Assembly (NCBI GenBank): GCA_022419385.1
Contig: JAJUBI010000005.1
Location: 1,116,001-1,180,000 of the forward strand
DNA: 64,000 nucleotides
From: Paraconiothyrium sp. Pb-2020
Lineage: Eukaryota; Ascomycota; Dothideomycetes; Pleosporales; Didymosphaeriaceae
Direction: 5' to 3'
A program made the position numbers and the translations under genes. Within the stretch, counting starts at the first letter, position 1; the number at the start of each line of letters is the position of its first letter. This document shows positions 42,404 to 55,938 of the stretch, in pieces. The notes beneath the pieces are model-generated. The model was given only the letters and a program-made list of their open reading frames with translations. It did no database searches and had not been told where the DNA came from.

Positions 42404-43309
42404 GTTCTACACCGCTACATACGCCGACCGTATGCGATTGGATCAAATGTTGTATTAGAAGACTGGTGTTACAACAATTAGCTGAAAGCGCACACTAATT
42501 GGGCGGCTGCCGTGGAATTAGGTGGTCCTCGTTCTGCTCAACAAGGTTGAATGCCCACTTCAGGTTCGTGTCTGCGTGCGATTGGAACAGATATCGCAGT
42601 TGTAATTTCAGGCGCGGTCCGCATGTAGATAGACCAATGTATGTATGACTTGCTTCATAGGCAGATGGCTAGCGCAACGCTACTGGGGCGTACAACAAAC
42701 GGGCAAGCCGGTAGAGCCGAAGTCTCGATATTCCTAAAGCCTCTAAGCCTCAAGCTGCCGAATGAGGATATAGAAGCAATGCAGTACGTGGCTCTGGGGA
42801 ATATTGGAGTTGCTCTCTGGAGTTTATCTGCGTTTTCAGAGTGCCCAGGTGCGAAACAGACGCTATTCGCTCACCAGACGAGGTCAAACGCTTTAGCGTA
42901 GAAATCATCATCATCCTGGCGAAGAAGCGAAGTCATGGGACACTGGTCTCAGATATCCATAAAGTCCAGTCTCTCTCGTGTATCTGTGGGGAAGTGCATC
43001 TCGAGAGTTGCAGTTTTTGCTGTGTACATGATCTGTCTGCTGTGGCTTTCTAACTGACCAGACCTGCCCAATGGTTCCAAAGCATGCATAAGAACATGAT
43101 GCTGGGAATGCAAATGTATTGTGTTCCGGAGTTATGATTGATCAAAGGAAGCCCTGGAGCCCCCGGGGCCATGACGTTGGCACGTGGTTGGTTCACGAGC
43201 TTTAGTCATCACCTAATATGGTATAGCGCCTCGCACTCTTTTTCTGGCCGCGAACATTTGTGAAAGCGGGACACTGTACAAGTCCACCTGCTGTAGGCCG
43301 ACGCTCGTC
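42404..43309. other. Divergent intergenic region
   Basis: About 900 bp between the start codons of the 1450-residue gene (minus) and TRM732 (plus). Both promoters lie here. Short frames at 42641-42901 and 42841-43053 have no domain. Confidence 0.45.
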
Positions 43310-46300
43310 ATGGCTGCTTCAGCCTTATCCGGGGAGATCCCCATTACGGAGCAAATGCTTAGGAATTTTGCTAAGAATATAGGAGGCATAGTACCCACTT
43401 TTACGGATCAGGATCCAGACATTGGCGTCAAGTAAGATACAAAGTCCGTGAGCTTTACGTGTTTGTGTCCTGGGTTTATCTGACAAGAAAGTCAGAAATT
43501 TGCACGCTGTTTTAGATCCCCTATTGGACACGGCAGCTTCATCCGATCTTGGCACATCACATCGAGCAGCCGTGAGCAATGTCCTTTGCTCTGTCCTTGA
43601 AAGATGTTACGCACAAGAGTTGCAGTACGTACAAGATGCAATCTTGGATGATTCAATCTGGTCAAGAGCTTTCTCCGTCTATCTTGAGAAATCAGACGGC
43701 GCTAAAGGAAAATCCGTAAGACAAGTGTTGGTGACACTCACAAGTATCCTCCTCCGGAACCAAAGCCAAAGAGCGTTTGAACTTCAGGAATGGGCAATCG
43801 CCAATCTTGTTGCGATCGTATGCCAAAGACAGGATCGTGGAAAAGTCAAGCCAGCTTTGCAAGGTCTTGCTCATTTCTTGCAAAAGGACATTGCGACAAT
43901 TCCTCGGCTCGTGAGCGTTCACGCAAAGATTCTTGGCGACACCTCAGACCCGTCTGTGGATGGACCGCGAATTCAGTCTTTGTTTGCAGCGCTCCTGTCC
44001 TGGATTGTACATCATGACACATCGCTATCGGCCGGCCATGTGGTCAAGAATTTTATTGCTCAATTGCGCAGAACATCAAATCAACACCCGCTAAGTGTTG
44101 ATCAGTCTGCTACTTCTGTATGGTTCAAGCCAGTGGTAGACTGTTTACATCAATGGCCGGACCGGATACAAGAGTTCAAGACACATGTGTTTCCACACTG
44201 CTTCCTTCCAGATGTCGAGGAATATGTTCACTTCTTGTCATATTTACACTTTAGTCGCCATGTCCATTCAAGTGAGCCCGTCCCTGTGGAGCTATGCGCA
44301 CACACCATGGAAAGGAACGGTTTAGAAGATTTCGAAGAGTTTCGGATTCTCCTCGCTTCCATTCAGACAGGCAAAGAGCTCGGTGTCATCAGGGATGTTG
44401 ATTATCGAGTGCGCAACGTCATCGAGCTTGAGCACGATGCTTTGATTCTCCCAGACGACGTCTTTGGCGGGTGGCTCTCGCATATGGAAAATGAAGTTCG
44501 CCTCGCTGGACTATTCCTCTGCGTGTACTCAGCCAACGTAACACGGACCATTACCGGCGGCATTTTTAGGTCTCTCAAGAAGAACCTGGTGCATCTACAC
44601 ACGGACCCTGATGTCAACTTCCGAAGGGAGCTAATCAGCTACATCCAAAGGTTGTTCAACCGCTTTCGAGGAAGTACAGCAACTCTCGTCAAGTCGAGCA
44701 ATACAACTACTTTGAAAAGCGATTCTCGCCTTCCGTTTCCTAAAGAATGTCACAACCATCAGCGTCAATCTACGTCCCAGGATCCACTGGTAGAGTCCTT
44801 ACGATTCATCACATGGTACCTTAGCTTCCTCGAAGGGGAGATCCGCTCAGATGCGGCTTATCAACGACGGATAACGGGATTGCGAGCGTTTATGGTTGTA
44901 CTGAAGTCTGGTATTGATCCGCGTGTTCCCTACCGGTTCCTCTCTAAAGGTGCCCAAGGCCAGTTGCATTGGGCTCATGGAATACCGCTGGCCAACATCC
45001 GATTGGTCCGAAAATTGCTTGACATGATGCTAGATCCATTCGACGATGTCAGGGACACATCTGTGGCTATTCTACATATTTGTTTTGAGTCAATGTCGAA
45101 AGAGGAGAAGACAACTATATTGTCGATGCTACCGCGTTTCATAAAGCGCGCGGAGCATATTATGCTTCGCACTGGACGTGCGGATCACGCTGACGGACTA
45201 GCAAGAGCATACGCGTTGCATCAATCCTGTGCACCGATATCTACAGTAACGCTACAGCCCGGCAGCCTGACTTTGGTCACTAAGATCGGCATCATCCGCC
45301 ACCTCAACGAACAATTACAGAAGACGCTCGTGGCGGCCCGGGACAATCTCTCCGAGGCGGTCGAAGGCCGACCAGTCCACGGAATCTTCGCAGCCATAAG
45401 GTACAAGGTATATTCCGTTGTGATTACATGAGCTGACCACACTAGGTATATCGTCGACCAAGACGGTTTCTATAGCGAGCTAGACAAACTCGATGCTGAC
45501 AGCTTCGACGAGCTGAAGGGAATTCACAACCAGCTTCTCGACGATTGCAATACGACATGGAATGTAGTCCAAACGATCCTTTCCGCAGACGCACCCGAAG
45601 GGCACGTTCCTGAAGATATGGAAGACGAAGTCAGTCTTGATACAAAGGAGATACTCAGTTACTCTTGGCGTGGCTTGAAGGAAGCTAGCACGCTTCTGAG
45701 GGTGATTGCAACGAGAGCTCCCATAGGGACACAAGATAGGGATCTAATAGCTCCAGCCAGATTCGAAGAGCTTGGTCGTCTGTGTTTCACCCAGCTTATA
45801 GAGCTACGTCACCGAGGAGCATTCTCCGCAGTGGCCCAGACCTTTGCAGCGTTTTGTAAACGGACGTACTCTGTAAACGACGAATGTTTGCAAGCGCTAC
45901 CTGAGAAGTGGTATCAGGAAACACTTTCGTCCATTCAAGCTCAAGCACACGCCATCACCCGACGCTCAGGTGGAATCCCAGCGCTCATGGCTGGCATCAT
46001 AGCTGCAGAGCCACAGTCAAGCGGCACGCTTTTCTCGCAAGCAATGCGGGATCTCACCATCGAGGCATCCAAAGAGGCAGAGAGTTCCAACATCGAGGAG
46101 AGTCGATTGCCTCAAGTACATGCATTGAACTGCATCAAGGAATTCTTCATGACCTCGAAGCTTGGCGCATCTTCTGAGGCATACATCGGGGATGGTCTAG
46201 AACTGGCCGCAAGAACCATAAATTCAAGCATATGGCCAATTCGAAACTGCGGTCTCATGTTGTTCAAAGCTCTTATCGAACGACTGCTTGGTAGCGACGA

Positions 46301-48571
46301 AGCTCAGGATTGGAAGGAGCGCGAGATGACGAGGACCTCGCGCTTCTCATATGATAATTATCCCAGTCTAGTCAGCATCATCAAAGACCTTCTCAACCCA
46401 GAAGGGCCTCTGAAACAATCGCTTGATACCCCGGAAAGTAACTCACCCATGGATCTACACGGTGCCGAGGGCGTATTCCCAGCTCTTCAGATCTTGAGGC
46501 AGGCGATGCCACCTGAGGATTATCGAATGGCTATCTTACAGTCGGTCACGAAGCTTCTATCAAGCCCGCATTGGCATATGCGGGATATGGCCGCTCGTAC
46601 AATCACCGCGCTGTACCGACCAAGCGAGCTTTTGACGGGTGTGAAGTGGCTATTAGACGACTTCGAAGAGCCGAGCAACGCCAAGCACGGAAAGTTGCTT
46701 TGCATCAAGTATTGCGGCATAAAGGGACTGCAGAGCAGTGAACAAGGTATAAATTACCCTACTTGCTATTTTGCAATCACCGACACTGACACGTTCCAGG
46801 CCAAGATTTCCTGAGGGAATTAATGCTCCATCTGAGTCTTTGTGCTCCAGCTCGGTTTGACCAAACTAACTGCTCATATGTCAAGGGAGCCTTTCTAGAC
46901 CTTGTGAGCCTCTGTGGCATGTTCATCATCGAACATGGCACCGATGAGTCCACAATGAACGTATGGACAGCGCTCGCGACCGCTAGCAAAGTCGGTCCCA
47001 ACAAGACATTCAATTTAAGCAGCCAAGGCGCCGACGCCCTGCTCCAAAAGTCTGCCGCCGAAGCTTTCTTCATTGATCGCGTTATCGTTCGTCCCCAGCA
47101 GATTGGTGTCTATCTATCGCAAGACTTCCAGAGCATCGGGAACGTTCTCCAATCATTGGCTATAGAGGATCCAGATACGTGCCTAGCAGGGCTCGACGCC
47201 CTCCACGAAATTATCCAACTCAAGACACTGGAGGGTCCCGTCCTCCAACTCTCCCTCATCCTCCACGACATATACCTTCTCACCCTCTCTGCCACCGACC
47301 CTGAAATCCTTTCCAAAGCCCGGCACGTCCTCGCCGACGGCCTATCCAACCCCGGAATGCCTCAAGAGGTTCTTGACCTCATCCGTGAACCCGATCTCCT
47401 TTCCACGCTCAACAAGCTCGAAGAACAATGCCTTAATAGCGCGCCGTCAAACGCGCAAAGCGCCCTGTATCTCCTCGGATTCTTCTTAGATTGGACATAT
47501 GCAACATACCCTTCTCAACGAAAGAATCTCTGGCCCAGGATAGCTCGCTTTATCGGCATTCTGCGTATGACAATTGTTGACACCAACCCCTTCGACGCGC
47601 GCTTTGCTGCCGTAAACTCCATCTGCGCCCTTCAATATGTCTGGCGCATATCACCTTCGTCTAAATCCACAGGTCCGCTCCTCCTCGGTCTCTCAATCAC
47701 ACTCTACGACATGCTCAATGACGACGACGATGAAATCCGAGACGCCGCCGCTATCGCCACAACGGCGCTGCTAAACACCCATTCCACTACACCAGCTACT
47801 ATACCCTCCGTCCCCATACTAACATCCCACCGCCTCGCCTCCTTCCTCACAACTCACTTCCCCACTTCCCCGGCCCTCTGCAGTGAAGCCCTGCGCCGCC
47901 TCACCGCCACTCCATTCCGATCTCTTCTGTTCAGCAAACCTTTCGCGCACACACTAGCCCAAGAGAGAGAAGAAGATACCACCCTCTTTGCAACCGAGAA
48001 GCAAAATCTATTCTTCGACCCTACGCTCGATGCACTGTTCTGGTCGCGTGTGCTTGCCGCTTGCACTCCGCCTCCCAACCTCGCGCGCAAGCTTGGTTTC
48101 TGGGTCGAGGAGGCGCTGAGATTGCTGCTGGAGACCAGTGAGAAGGAGGGCGGTGGGGCGTTGGGGTGGTCGAGTAAGACAGAGGTGTTTACGCTGGGGA
48201 TGAGGGTGCTTTGTGCGGCCGATGTGGCAATCACATGGGAAGTGGAGAATGCTACCACGATTCGCGAGCTGTTGGTTCGGTTTACCCAGGTTGGGAGGGA
48301 GCAGGATGTGAATGGGATTTGGGTTGGGAAGGCTGATAAAATCGTGGAACAAAGTATTCGGGGCCTTGTAAAGGGCGCCGGAGCAAGGATTGAGGCGGTT
48401 GAGCGGGAGTTAAAGAGGGCGAAGGAGGAGGGAGAAAGGAAGACAGAAGGGAAAGGTAGAAAAGAGGAGAAAACGGCTGTGGATGAGCAAAGCGTTCTTG
48501 CTTTCTTGACAAGGCTTGGGACGCGCGTGAGGGCGACCGAAGGAGGACTTATGAAAAATGCCGGAATGTGA
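43310..48571 (+). CDS. TRM732: Trm732/THADA-like protein (DUF2428), tRNA 2'-O-methylation partner
   Basis: Predicted exons 43310-43431, 43496-45400, 45446-46746 and 46800-48571 give 1699 residues. The protein is built from helical repeats throughout. The central diagnostic block near residues 680-960 is the DUF2428 domain, with HAITRRSGGIPALMAGIIAA, VHALNCIKEFFMTSKLG, SSIWPIRNCGLMLFKALIER and FSYDNYPSLVSIIKDLL. In yeast this protein binds the methyltransferase Trm7 and directs it to C32 of certain tRNAs. The vertebrate relative is THADA. Position of the domain and the flanking HEAT/ARM-like repeats fit. Splices are clean with introns of 64, 45 and 53 bp. The C-terminal 60 residues are a charged coiled coil (VERELKRAKEEGERKTEGKG). 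No catalytic motif is expected or seen. Confidence 0.9.
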
Positions 48572-48744
48572 AGTTTCCAAAAGGTACTTCACATAATGCG
48601 TTCTTCATCTAGCAACATAAACCAACACTCGATTCATTGGGTATACACATCTCGTCGTCATTTCCTAGCCAACCTCAACCACGTTACCGTAACGACAGAT
48701 TTCGAGCCTCTCCCCACCGCAGATCGATGCCCCTTGCTCCAGTC

Positions 48745-50017
48745 TTAGACAATCGCATCCGGGTTCTCCACCCTCCTCTTCGCAGTTCCAATGCCACTAA
48801 CACCCTTATCCTGATCCTCGCCCAACCAGGGCTTCAGCTGCTCCGCCAAGCTCCCCTGTCTCAAGAAGTAAATTACTTGGCCCACGATAATGAGCACAAA
48901 CGCAATGGGGTACATCCAGTGAATGTGGTAGTGAAACACTTTGACACCAATCGCCACGCCCCAGAAATTGCCCGTCAGGAGCGAAATATTGAAGAAAGCC
49001 GCGCTCGTCAAGCGAAACAGGATCGGCGCGAGAGAATAGAAGAGCGATAGGATGAGCGTGTAGCCCGTGAGGTAGCCTCCCACAGCACCGTTCCAGGTAG
49101 CGGCGCGGAAGGAGGTGCGGTCGAAGATGCCCGCCTGCGTACCGTTGATGAACATGCCCCAGAAGCCGAGTTGACCGACGACGACGTACAGCGGCTGTTC
49201 GCTGACCAGGAACTCCTCGAAGGTGTTGCTGATACCGTATAGCGATGCGCCGAGTAGGGCGAACAAGTCACCTTTCACGGGGTCGATGGCGTCGAATTGA
49301 TTGAAGCCCGTGATGTGGTCGGATCCGAAGAGGACGCCTACGCCGCCGATGCAGAGCAGGATACCTGCAATCTGCGTCCAGCGGTAGCGCACGCGGAGGA
49401 ACAAGAATGAGAGGATGACCACTACGACGATGGCCCAGAAGTTTATCAGCTGCGCGGAGAGAAGGGTGGTGTAGCGGTATGCGAGGACGATGAAATAGTT
49501 TCCCTCTACGTCGATGAAGGCCAGGATGAAGAAGCGCCAGCCGTCTTTCAGGATGAGCTTGCCCCAACCCTTGAAGCCCAGTTTGTAGATGGTGTAGGAG
49601 GTGTAGACGAGGTTGAGGAGGACATAATTGAAGAAGGACTGGAAGGCGGGGATGGATGTTCCTTCGTTGGAAAGCAACTGCGAAAGCGTATTCGTCGAGG
49701 TAATGCAGATTGCGAGGGCTGGAGCGTTGTTAGTATCGCATTGTGAGGATGTCCAAGGCCTACTCACTCTGCCCAAGCAACATTGCAATCCAGAATTGCT
49801 TCGTCTTCACATAGCCCGCCCACGTCCCCTTGGTCTGCGCATCCCTCTCAAGCACAGGATTCGCTTCATGCGAAGTCACTAGGGTCGGCACACCGTGCCC
49901 GTTCTCAGGGCTCGCGGTTTCTGCGCCTTTCGGCTGGTGCGAGACCGTGTCGGTGTTCGTCATGTCGATATTGTCGGTATCCTTTCCAAAGAATCCGTGA
50001 ACGCTCGATTGAGCCAT
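48745..50017 (-). CDS. SLC35F-type (DUF914) membrane transporter
   Basis: Predicted exons 50017-49768 and 49718-48745 (minus) give 407 residues. The 49-bp intron joins LLGQTLAICITSTNTL. After a polar N-terminus of about 70 residues come ten hydrophobic helices, including FFNYVLLNLVYTSYTIYKL, RFFILAFIDVEGNYFIVLAY, QLINFWAIVVVVILSFLFL, IAGILLCIGGVGVLF and MYPIAFVLIIVGQVIYFL. The conserved blocks FIDVEGNYFIVLAYRYT and GDLFALLGASLYGISNTFEE place it in the SLC35F1/F2 (DUF914) branch of the drug/metabolite transporter superfamily. Substrates are unknown for most fungal members, and the location is probably Golgi, endosome or plasma membrane. Its stop converges on the TRM732 stop with about 170 bp between. 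Confidence 0.9.
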
Positions 50018-51016
50018 GTCGAGTCCTTACGATTGGAAATCCTTACTATGTGGGCTTGGACAACCAGCAATCCAACTCTTCCTGAACAGCAGATGCGGGG
50101 GACCTTCAGCGGCAATGGATATGGTGGATCGGAGCTTTTCGCCTTCAACGTGAGCGCAAAACTCCAAAGTCGCTCACGGATTCTGCACAGCAGCAGTCTG
50201 TCGCAAGAAGCGTTAAAGACGCGCAGCCGGCGGGCAACCCACCACTACTTATGTAGGGCGCGCGGGATGGAACTTTTTGCGACCATGCATCTCGACTCGG
50301 TAACGCCGCTGGCGCTTTACCGCACTCGCTCAAGCTCCGGGCCCGCTGTGGGATTTTCGGCCCAAGCTCCAACAGAACTTGCAGGTCGAGATGCAGCTGG
50401 CCTAGCCGAATTCCTGGTTTGCTTTTTGGCCTCCCCCAGTCCGTCTTGCGGGCTGATGCGACGGGTGCTGATTCGGTGGATTGCCATGTGTTGAGAGGGC
50501 TGTCTCTGGCGTTACGAGGGGTCGATCATGAGATGCAATGCCATGGCAGTGTTTACGGGCAATGTTCATGTAAACATTGCCACATTCTGCATGGCCCTGC
50601 AACGTTGAACGGTTGGCGGCGACGTGCAGGCCCACGTTCATGGCCCATTACCTCGGTCCTGGGACGTGCACAAGATGCAGGAATGTTGAATGGGGTGAAG
50701 CCTCGAGACTTGTATTGCCTCAAGATAGTCTACCGTAGCCGAACATACTCAATTCTTGTGATAACATACAGCACTTAGGGCACAAGATCCAGGCACAGTA
50801 TAGCTCATGCCGGAGTGACTCAGGGCATCCAAAGCATGGTTATTATGCATCTATCTAGCAACAGTCACAACTTGGAAACTCCCACCGAGCAGTATACAAC
50901 GAGATCTATCGCCCAATGTATGAACAATCCGGTGACACGGGGCCAGGACATGTACACCGGTTTTCACAGCCATTAGGTCTAATGGCGTGTCTAACATCTA
51001 CATACAAGAAGTAAAG
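50018..51016. other. Intergenic
   Basis: About 1 kb between the start of the transporter gene and the stop of the acyltransferase gene. It contains a perfect 9-bp inverted repeat, GGCAATGTT (50558-50566) and AACATTGCC (50573-50581), separated by 6 bp. No gene seen. Confidence 0.45.
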
Positions 51017-52693
51017 TTAGCGTCCGACAAGATGCAATGCAGGGCTCTGAGGGAATTGCTTGGAGACACTACCATATTTCGCATGCCAAGCGAAAAAGTA
51101 TAGTAGTGCGCCGAGCGGCTGCCCCACGAGGCAGAAGCTGACCCAAAAGATCACGTTGCCTGCCACCTCGCCGCGGATGCCCTTGACCTTCTTTAGCATA
51201 TCGGTGAAGACGATGAGGGGAATCTGGAACATCATGCCCATGAAAGCGACGCCTAGTAGGACTTAGTGTGCAAAACGTAGTTTGAAGCGCAGAAGATTTA
51301 CTAACCGAGAATGTTATGGGTCGGAATGCCAACGAGCAGCTCGTGCAGGACCGCAGAGATGAAGAAGACGACGATCTGCGCGAGCGCTGGTGGCATCCCC
51401 CGACCAACGAGCGGACTGTATATGTGGCGCCGCATGAAGTTCGTCACCGGCTTGTTCCAAGTTGTCCAGTACTCTCTCACGCTGCTAACGTTCCACCACT
51501 CTTCATAAAATTCGCGGTCGGCAAAACGCATTATCTCAGCGAGGCCGTTCATGGAGGACTGGAAGAGGGCAAAGAAACCGCAAAGCCAGCAGAAGAGAGA
51601 AATAGTGGAGAGTTTCATCACGCGCTCCACAATCGAGGTTAAGTCGAGACTGGCCATCTTGTCGAGCGAATTCTGCAGCAGAGGTGCAGCATATTGAGCG
51701 GACGCGATCCAGATGGCGATGCTGAGACCAAACACTTCAAGAGCACGCATTGCGACATACCCCCAGCGGATTCGGTCAGTGCGGGGGTAAGCAGGCTGAT
51801 AAACGAGCGTTGGAGCCCACCAAAAGTAGCAAAGATTTGAGAAACTGATATTCCTAGGGTAAGGGCAGCTGGCGTATATTTCGGGCAGCGGCTCGGCCTC
51901 ATTTGGGTGCAAGAGGGCATGCCGCAGATCACGGTTGGTGAAGGCATACGAGCAAGCCTTGAGCCACACCACCACCGCGTGCAGCTCGCAGAGAGTGCCA
52001 ATGCCCGGATGGTGGATGTAGTAATAGACGATGTAGGACGAGATCCAGAGATTGAATGTGGCGTGCATGGTGTGACACAAGGCGACGATCCTCCATATCT
52101 TCTTGAATTTGCGTCGAGCAGCCGCCTGATTTTCCGGAGTGCTGTGTTCCTCGCCCGCTCGTTTCATTCGGGCTAGGGCGCTCTTCGCTTGTTGTGCGGC
52201 GACGAGCTCGATAAGATATGCGAGGAATAGCTGACATGGAATGGAGAAGTAGAGCGCGAGGCCGTATATTACGTCGTGGCGACTATAGTCATGGCATGAG
52301 ATGCAGATGAGGACACCATACTAGGACTGTCAGTTACCGCTCGAATCAAAAGTTTCGCGTACAATGTGTTGGCCAACCCGGGGTAGATTGACGTACTTTG
52401 CGGAAGTTCTCAATCATCAGTCTAAGGTTAGAAAAGACGAGCACGAGAATCATCAGGTTGCGAAACCCGACGAAGCTTGGTGATTGAGGTGCACCGTGAG
52501 TAAGGCATGACTGCCGGCTCTGTGAATGCGTTGCAAAAAGATGGCGATATTTGGTCTTCTGCATCTTCCGAGGCGAGCTGTTGGCCGTTTGTTCGGTAGT
52601 CTTCCCGTTGTACGATAACGATGGCATGGCGGAGTGATCGCCATTGGGTCCCTCCATGGCGACCGAGATGGCAGTATTCACCATGGTTGCCAT
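51017..52693 (-). CDS. DGAT1/ARE-type MBOAT acyltransferase
   Basis: Predicted exons 52693-52397, 52320-51306 and 51252-51017 (minus) encode 515 residues. The start could also be the in-frame ATG at 52795. Diagnostic features: SFVGFRNLMILVLVFSNLRL at the first membrane helix, YGVLICISCHDY across the first intron, SFSNLCYFWWAPTLVYQ, the acyl-CoA site FYEEWWNVSSVREYWTTWN, and the active-site His in VLHELLVGIPTHNILG. The C-terminal NVIFWVSFCLVGQPLGALLY is typical of diacylglycerol O-acyltransferase 1. These ER enzymes transfer acyl groups to diacylglycerol (DGAT1) or sterols (Are1/Are2) for lipid-droplet storage. The motif set and length favour DGAT1 over sterol acyltransferase, but the two are close relatives. 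It is divergent from PFS2 with about 500 bp between. Confidence 0.9.
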
Positions 52694-53200
52694 TGCGGGT
52701 ATGCGGCAGCTGGCGGGTCGCAATTGCGCTCGGAGCGGAAATTTGGGCGTAGTTATTATGCGAGGCAGCGTGGGGTGTTCGATCAGTTGCGGCAACGGGA
52801 TGGCCGAGTAGGCGGGTGGAATGGACGGAAGTAGACGCTTGGCCGAGGGACGAGGACGAGGGCATTGTACAGTTCCATGTTTTATCAGCGCAGAGTGAGA
52901 TATGCCCAGAACGGAAGTGTTGAGGCAGGCGATGCGGGGACTACTGGAAGCATGGGCGAGTGCATGCAGCCTCCAGCGACGTCAGTGGTCGAGCCGTGGG
53001 CCTGTTCGTGGTGAAATGTGGCGCGTGGCTGGTGTTTGTTCGTCTTGGCGGAGCGAACTCCAGCTCGAAGCTCCGCGACAGTCGCGACAAAGGACCGCGC
53101 GCGAACAAGACAACCAAATTTCTTGCAAGCGGTTCGCTTTCCCACGTCCCACAGCCCCTGCCAGGGCGTCCATTCCGTGCGCTGGTCCAAACTCGCAACC
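52694..53200. promoter_or_regulatory. Divergent promoter region, DGAT1-like / PFS2
   Basis: About 507 bp between the two start codons. It carries both promoters and leaders. Open frames on both strands here show no domain. I see no TATA box. Confidence 0.5.
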
Positions 53201-55346
53201 ATGAGTGAATACCACCAGTACGACGGCCCACCGCGCCCGCGGCCTAAGAGTATGTCCTTTCTTTGCTGCACCGAGATGTCAAAGTCTCAAGCCAGCCTGC
53301 TGTATGGTCTATAGCTGCAAACATAACTTCGCATACTATCCCCACGCGATACCAATTAAGATCTCTCCGGTCGCCTTCAAAGCATATGCTGATTCAACAT
53401 TTGCAGGAGCGGTAACAGACTATGGCTCGACGACTGTACAGTGGATGCGCAACCGCCGCCCACGATACAAGAATGTCCCCTTTCCTGAGGTCGAGCGCCC
53501 GAGCGCCAGCTATATCGTGGATATGGCGCCTCCCGCAGCCCGAATAACTAATGCCGCCGAATCGATACCAGCGAAAGCGTTACATTCGTCTTTGAACAAG
53601 GTCAAACATCCCATCAATGTAGTCAAGTGGACGCCTGAAGGACGACGCCTACTCACGGGATCGACAAGCGGAGAGTTCACATTATGGAACGGCATGGGCT
53701 TCAATTTCGAGACCATTATGCAGGCGCATGAGTCTGCAATTCGGGGCGTCGCCTACACACATACCGACGACTGGCTCCTTTCGGCAGACCAAACGGGCAT
53801 CATCAAGTATTGGCAAACGAATTTCAACAACGTGAAGGAGATTCAGGCGCATACAGAAGCAATACGAGGGCTTGCGATCGCACCAACGGACTCCAAGTTT
53901 GTGACCGCGGCCGATGACACAACGCTGAAGATTTGGGATTTCGCCTCGAGTGCAGAGGAATCGACGTTGAACGGACACGGTTGGGAGGTGAGGACAGTCG
54001 ATTGGCATCCAACAAAGGGGCTGCTCTGCTCTGGATCAAAGGATCACACGGTCAAGCTGTGGGACCCGCGGACAGGCCGCTGTCTCTCGACACTACATGG
54101 ACATAAAAACCCAATAGCAAAGACTTTGTTCGAGCCTGTTCTCGGCAACATGATGGCAACTTGCGCCCGTGACCACACCGCGCGCATCTTTGACCTGCGC
54201 ATGATGCGCGACGTGCTGCTGCTACGCGGCCACGAGAAGGATGTCACCACCATATCCTGGCATCCTATGCACAAGAATCTGCTCTCGACGGGCGGAGTGG
54301 ACGGGAGCATCTTCCACTGGCTCCTCGATGAGCAAAATGCGCCCGCCGGCGTGGCACCAACAACATCACCATATGATATGGCAGACCCGCAAAACGCGCC
54401 CGCACAAACCATATATCCTGCCCACAAAGTCCAGTACGCCCACGACTTCACAGTCTGGACACTTGACTGGCACCCTCTCGGCCACATCCTCGCCTCTGGT
54501 TCCAACGACCGCGTAACCCGCTTCTGGGCGCGTCCCAGACCGGGAGACTCCACCTGGGTCAGCGACAGATACCACATCGGTACCGCCGCAGCCGAAGCCC
54601 AGGGCACCTACGACCGACGCGATGGCCGCCGGCAATTGCGCGACGAAGAAGAGCAAGAAGCCGAAGACGAAGCCGAAGGCCTTGTCGACCAGAAAATGCC
54701 GTCCAAGAACCCCGCTTCCCTATTACCACCAGGCCTCACGCTTCCCGGCCTCAACACCTCGCCCGACGGCACCAGCAGCATACTTCCTGGCATTGGCGGT
54801 GGGATCCCTCCGCCGCCAGCGGGAATGCAGATACCGCCTCCACCGCCAGGAGCTGGCTTCCCTCCTCCAGGCTTCCCTCCGCACGGCATGGATCCTTCAC
54901 GTCTTGCACAGCTCATCGCCTCAGGCGCTTTACCACCGCCGCCAATACCGAACGCCAACAATCCATCTGGTCAACCGCCGCCCTTCCCCTTCCCTCCACC
55001 AGGCATGCCGGGCGCACCACCTCCAATCCCACCTCCAGGTATGAATCCGAACGGGCCACCACCGCCCTTCCCATTTCCTCCGCCAGGCATGAATCTGCCG
55101 GGAGGACTACCAGGTATGAATGCCAGCGGGCCGCCGCCTCCGCCACCGAACTTCGCGTTTCCGCCAGGCGGATTACCTGGCTTGCCGCAAGGTATGCCGC
55201 ATCCTGGGCAAGGAAGCACGCCGCCGAATGGAGGGCCAGTTGGCGGAGCTGCTGCAGCTTTTGAAAGAAGGAGGATACCGCTGCCGAGTCAACAGGATAG
55301 TTTGAAGGCGGAGATGCGGAAGGGTAATTATCGGAAGGCGAGGTAG
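53201..55346 (+). CDS. PFS2: Pfs2 polyadenylation factor subunit (WD40)
   Basis: Predicted exons 53201-53249 and 53407-55346 give 662 residues. The join gives PKRAVTDYGSTTVQWMRNRR, the typical lead-in of Pfs2/WDR33. Seven WD40 repeats follow between about residues 90 and 400 (for example LLTGSTSGEFTLWNGMGFNF, KFVTAADDTTLKIWDF, GLLCSGSKDHTVKLWDPRTG, HILASGSNDRVTRFWARPRP). Pfs2 is a scaffold of the cleavage and polyadenylation factor that forms mRNA 3' ends in the nucleus. The last 200 residues are Pro/Gly/Met-rich with many PPPPP and FPPPGM units, as in filamentous-fungal orthologues, which extend beyond yeast Pfs2 (465). The 157-bp first intron lies just after the start, a common position in this window. 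Confidence 0.94.
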
Positions 55347-55938
55347 AAACGCGGTTGCTAGATTGTGACGTGATGTGCGGTGGTCTTCCCCAGGGAAATT
55401 CCTGGAGTGTTTCTAGCTGAATTCAAGGGTGCCTCAGCGTACCGACTTGTATGATATGACTAGGAGCTTGGGTTTCATGTATGCATAAGGTGGCGCTTTG
55501 GCGTTGCAATTGAGCCGCAGCGTAGCGGAAACACCATGATCGGACTCTCCTTACCAACCTCAAGCAGGGTCAAGATTACCTGTTAATTTACATGTCCTTT
55601 TAATCATCCTGCATAAACGCCTTCATGATAATATTCACAAGATCACGATATTGCACAAATGACCCGTATGAGCATATAGGTTGAGTCACGAAATGAAGTG
55701 AAGGAATAGTATCATGCAAAAGCAGCACTTTTCTATTGATTTAGGGAGACAAAATAGCCCAGTATCCGCCATCTGCGGACCATAATGAACGAGGAGTAGA
55801 GATACCACACGCCGTCAAGTCGGTACACGATACAAAGATAAGCAAAGCAACATGCCGCCAAGGTCAAAGTGTCATGGTCATCTGACAGCCACGCCAATCT
55901 CAGAATTTGACGATGACGAGTGATTCACGATGAAGCGA
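55347..55938. other. Intergenic between convergent genes
   Basis: About 590 bp between the stops of PFS2 and eIF5. AT-rich, with no gene seen. It should hold both polyadenylation regions. Confidence 0.5.
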
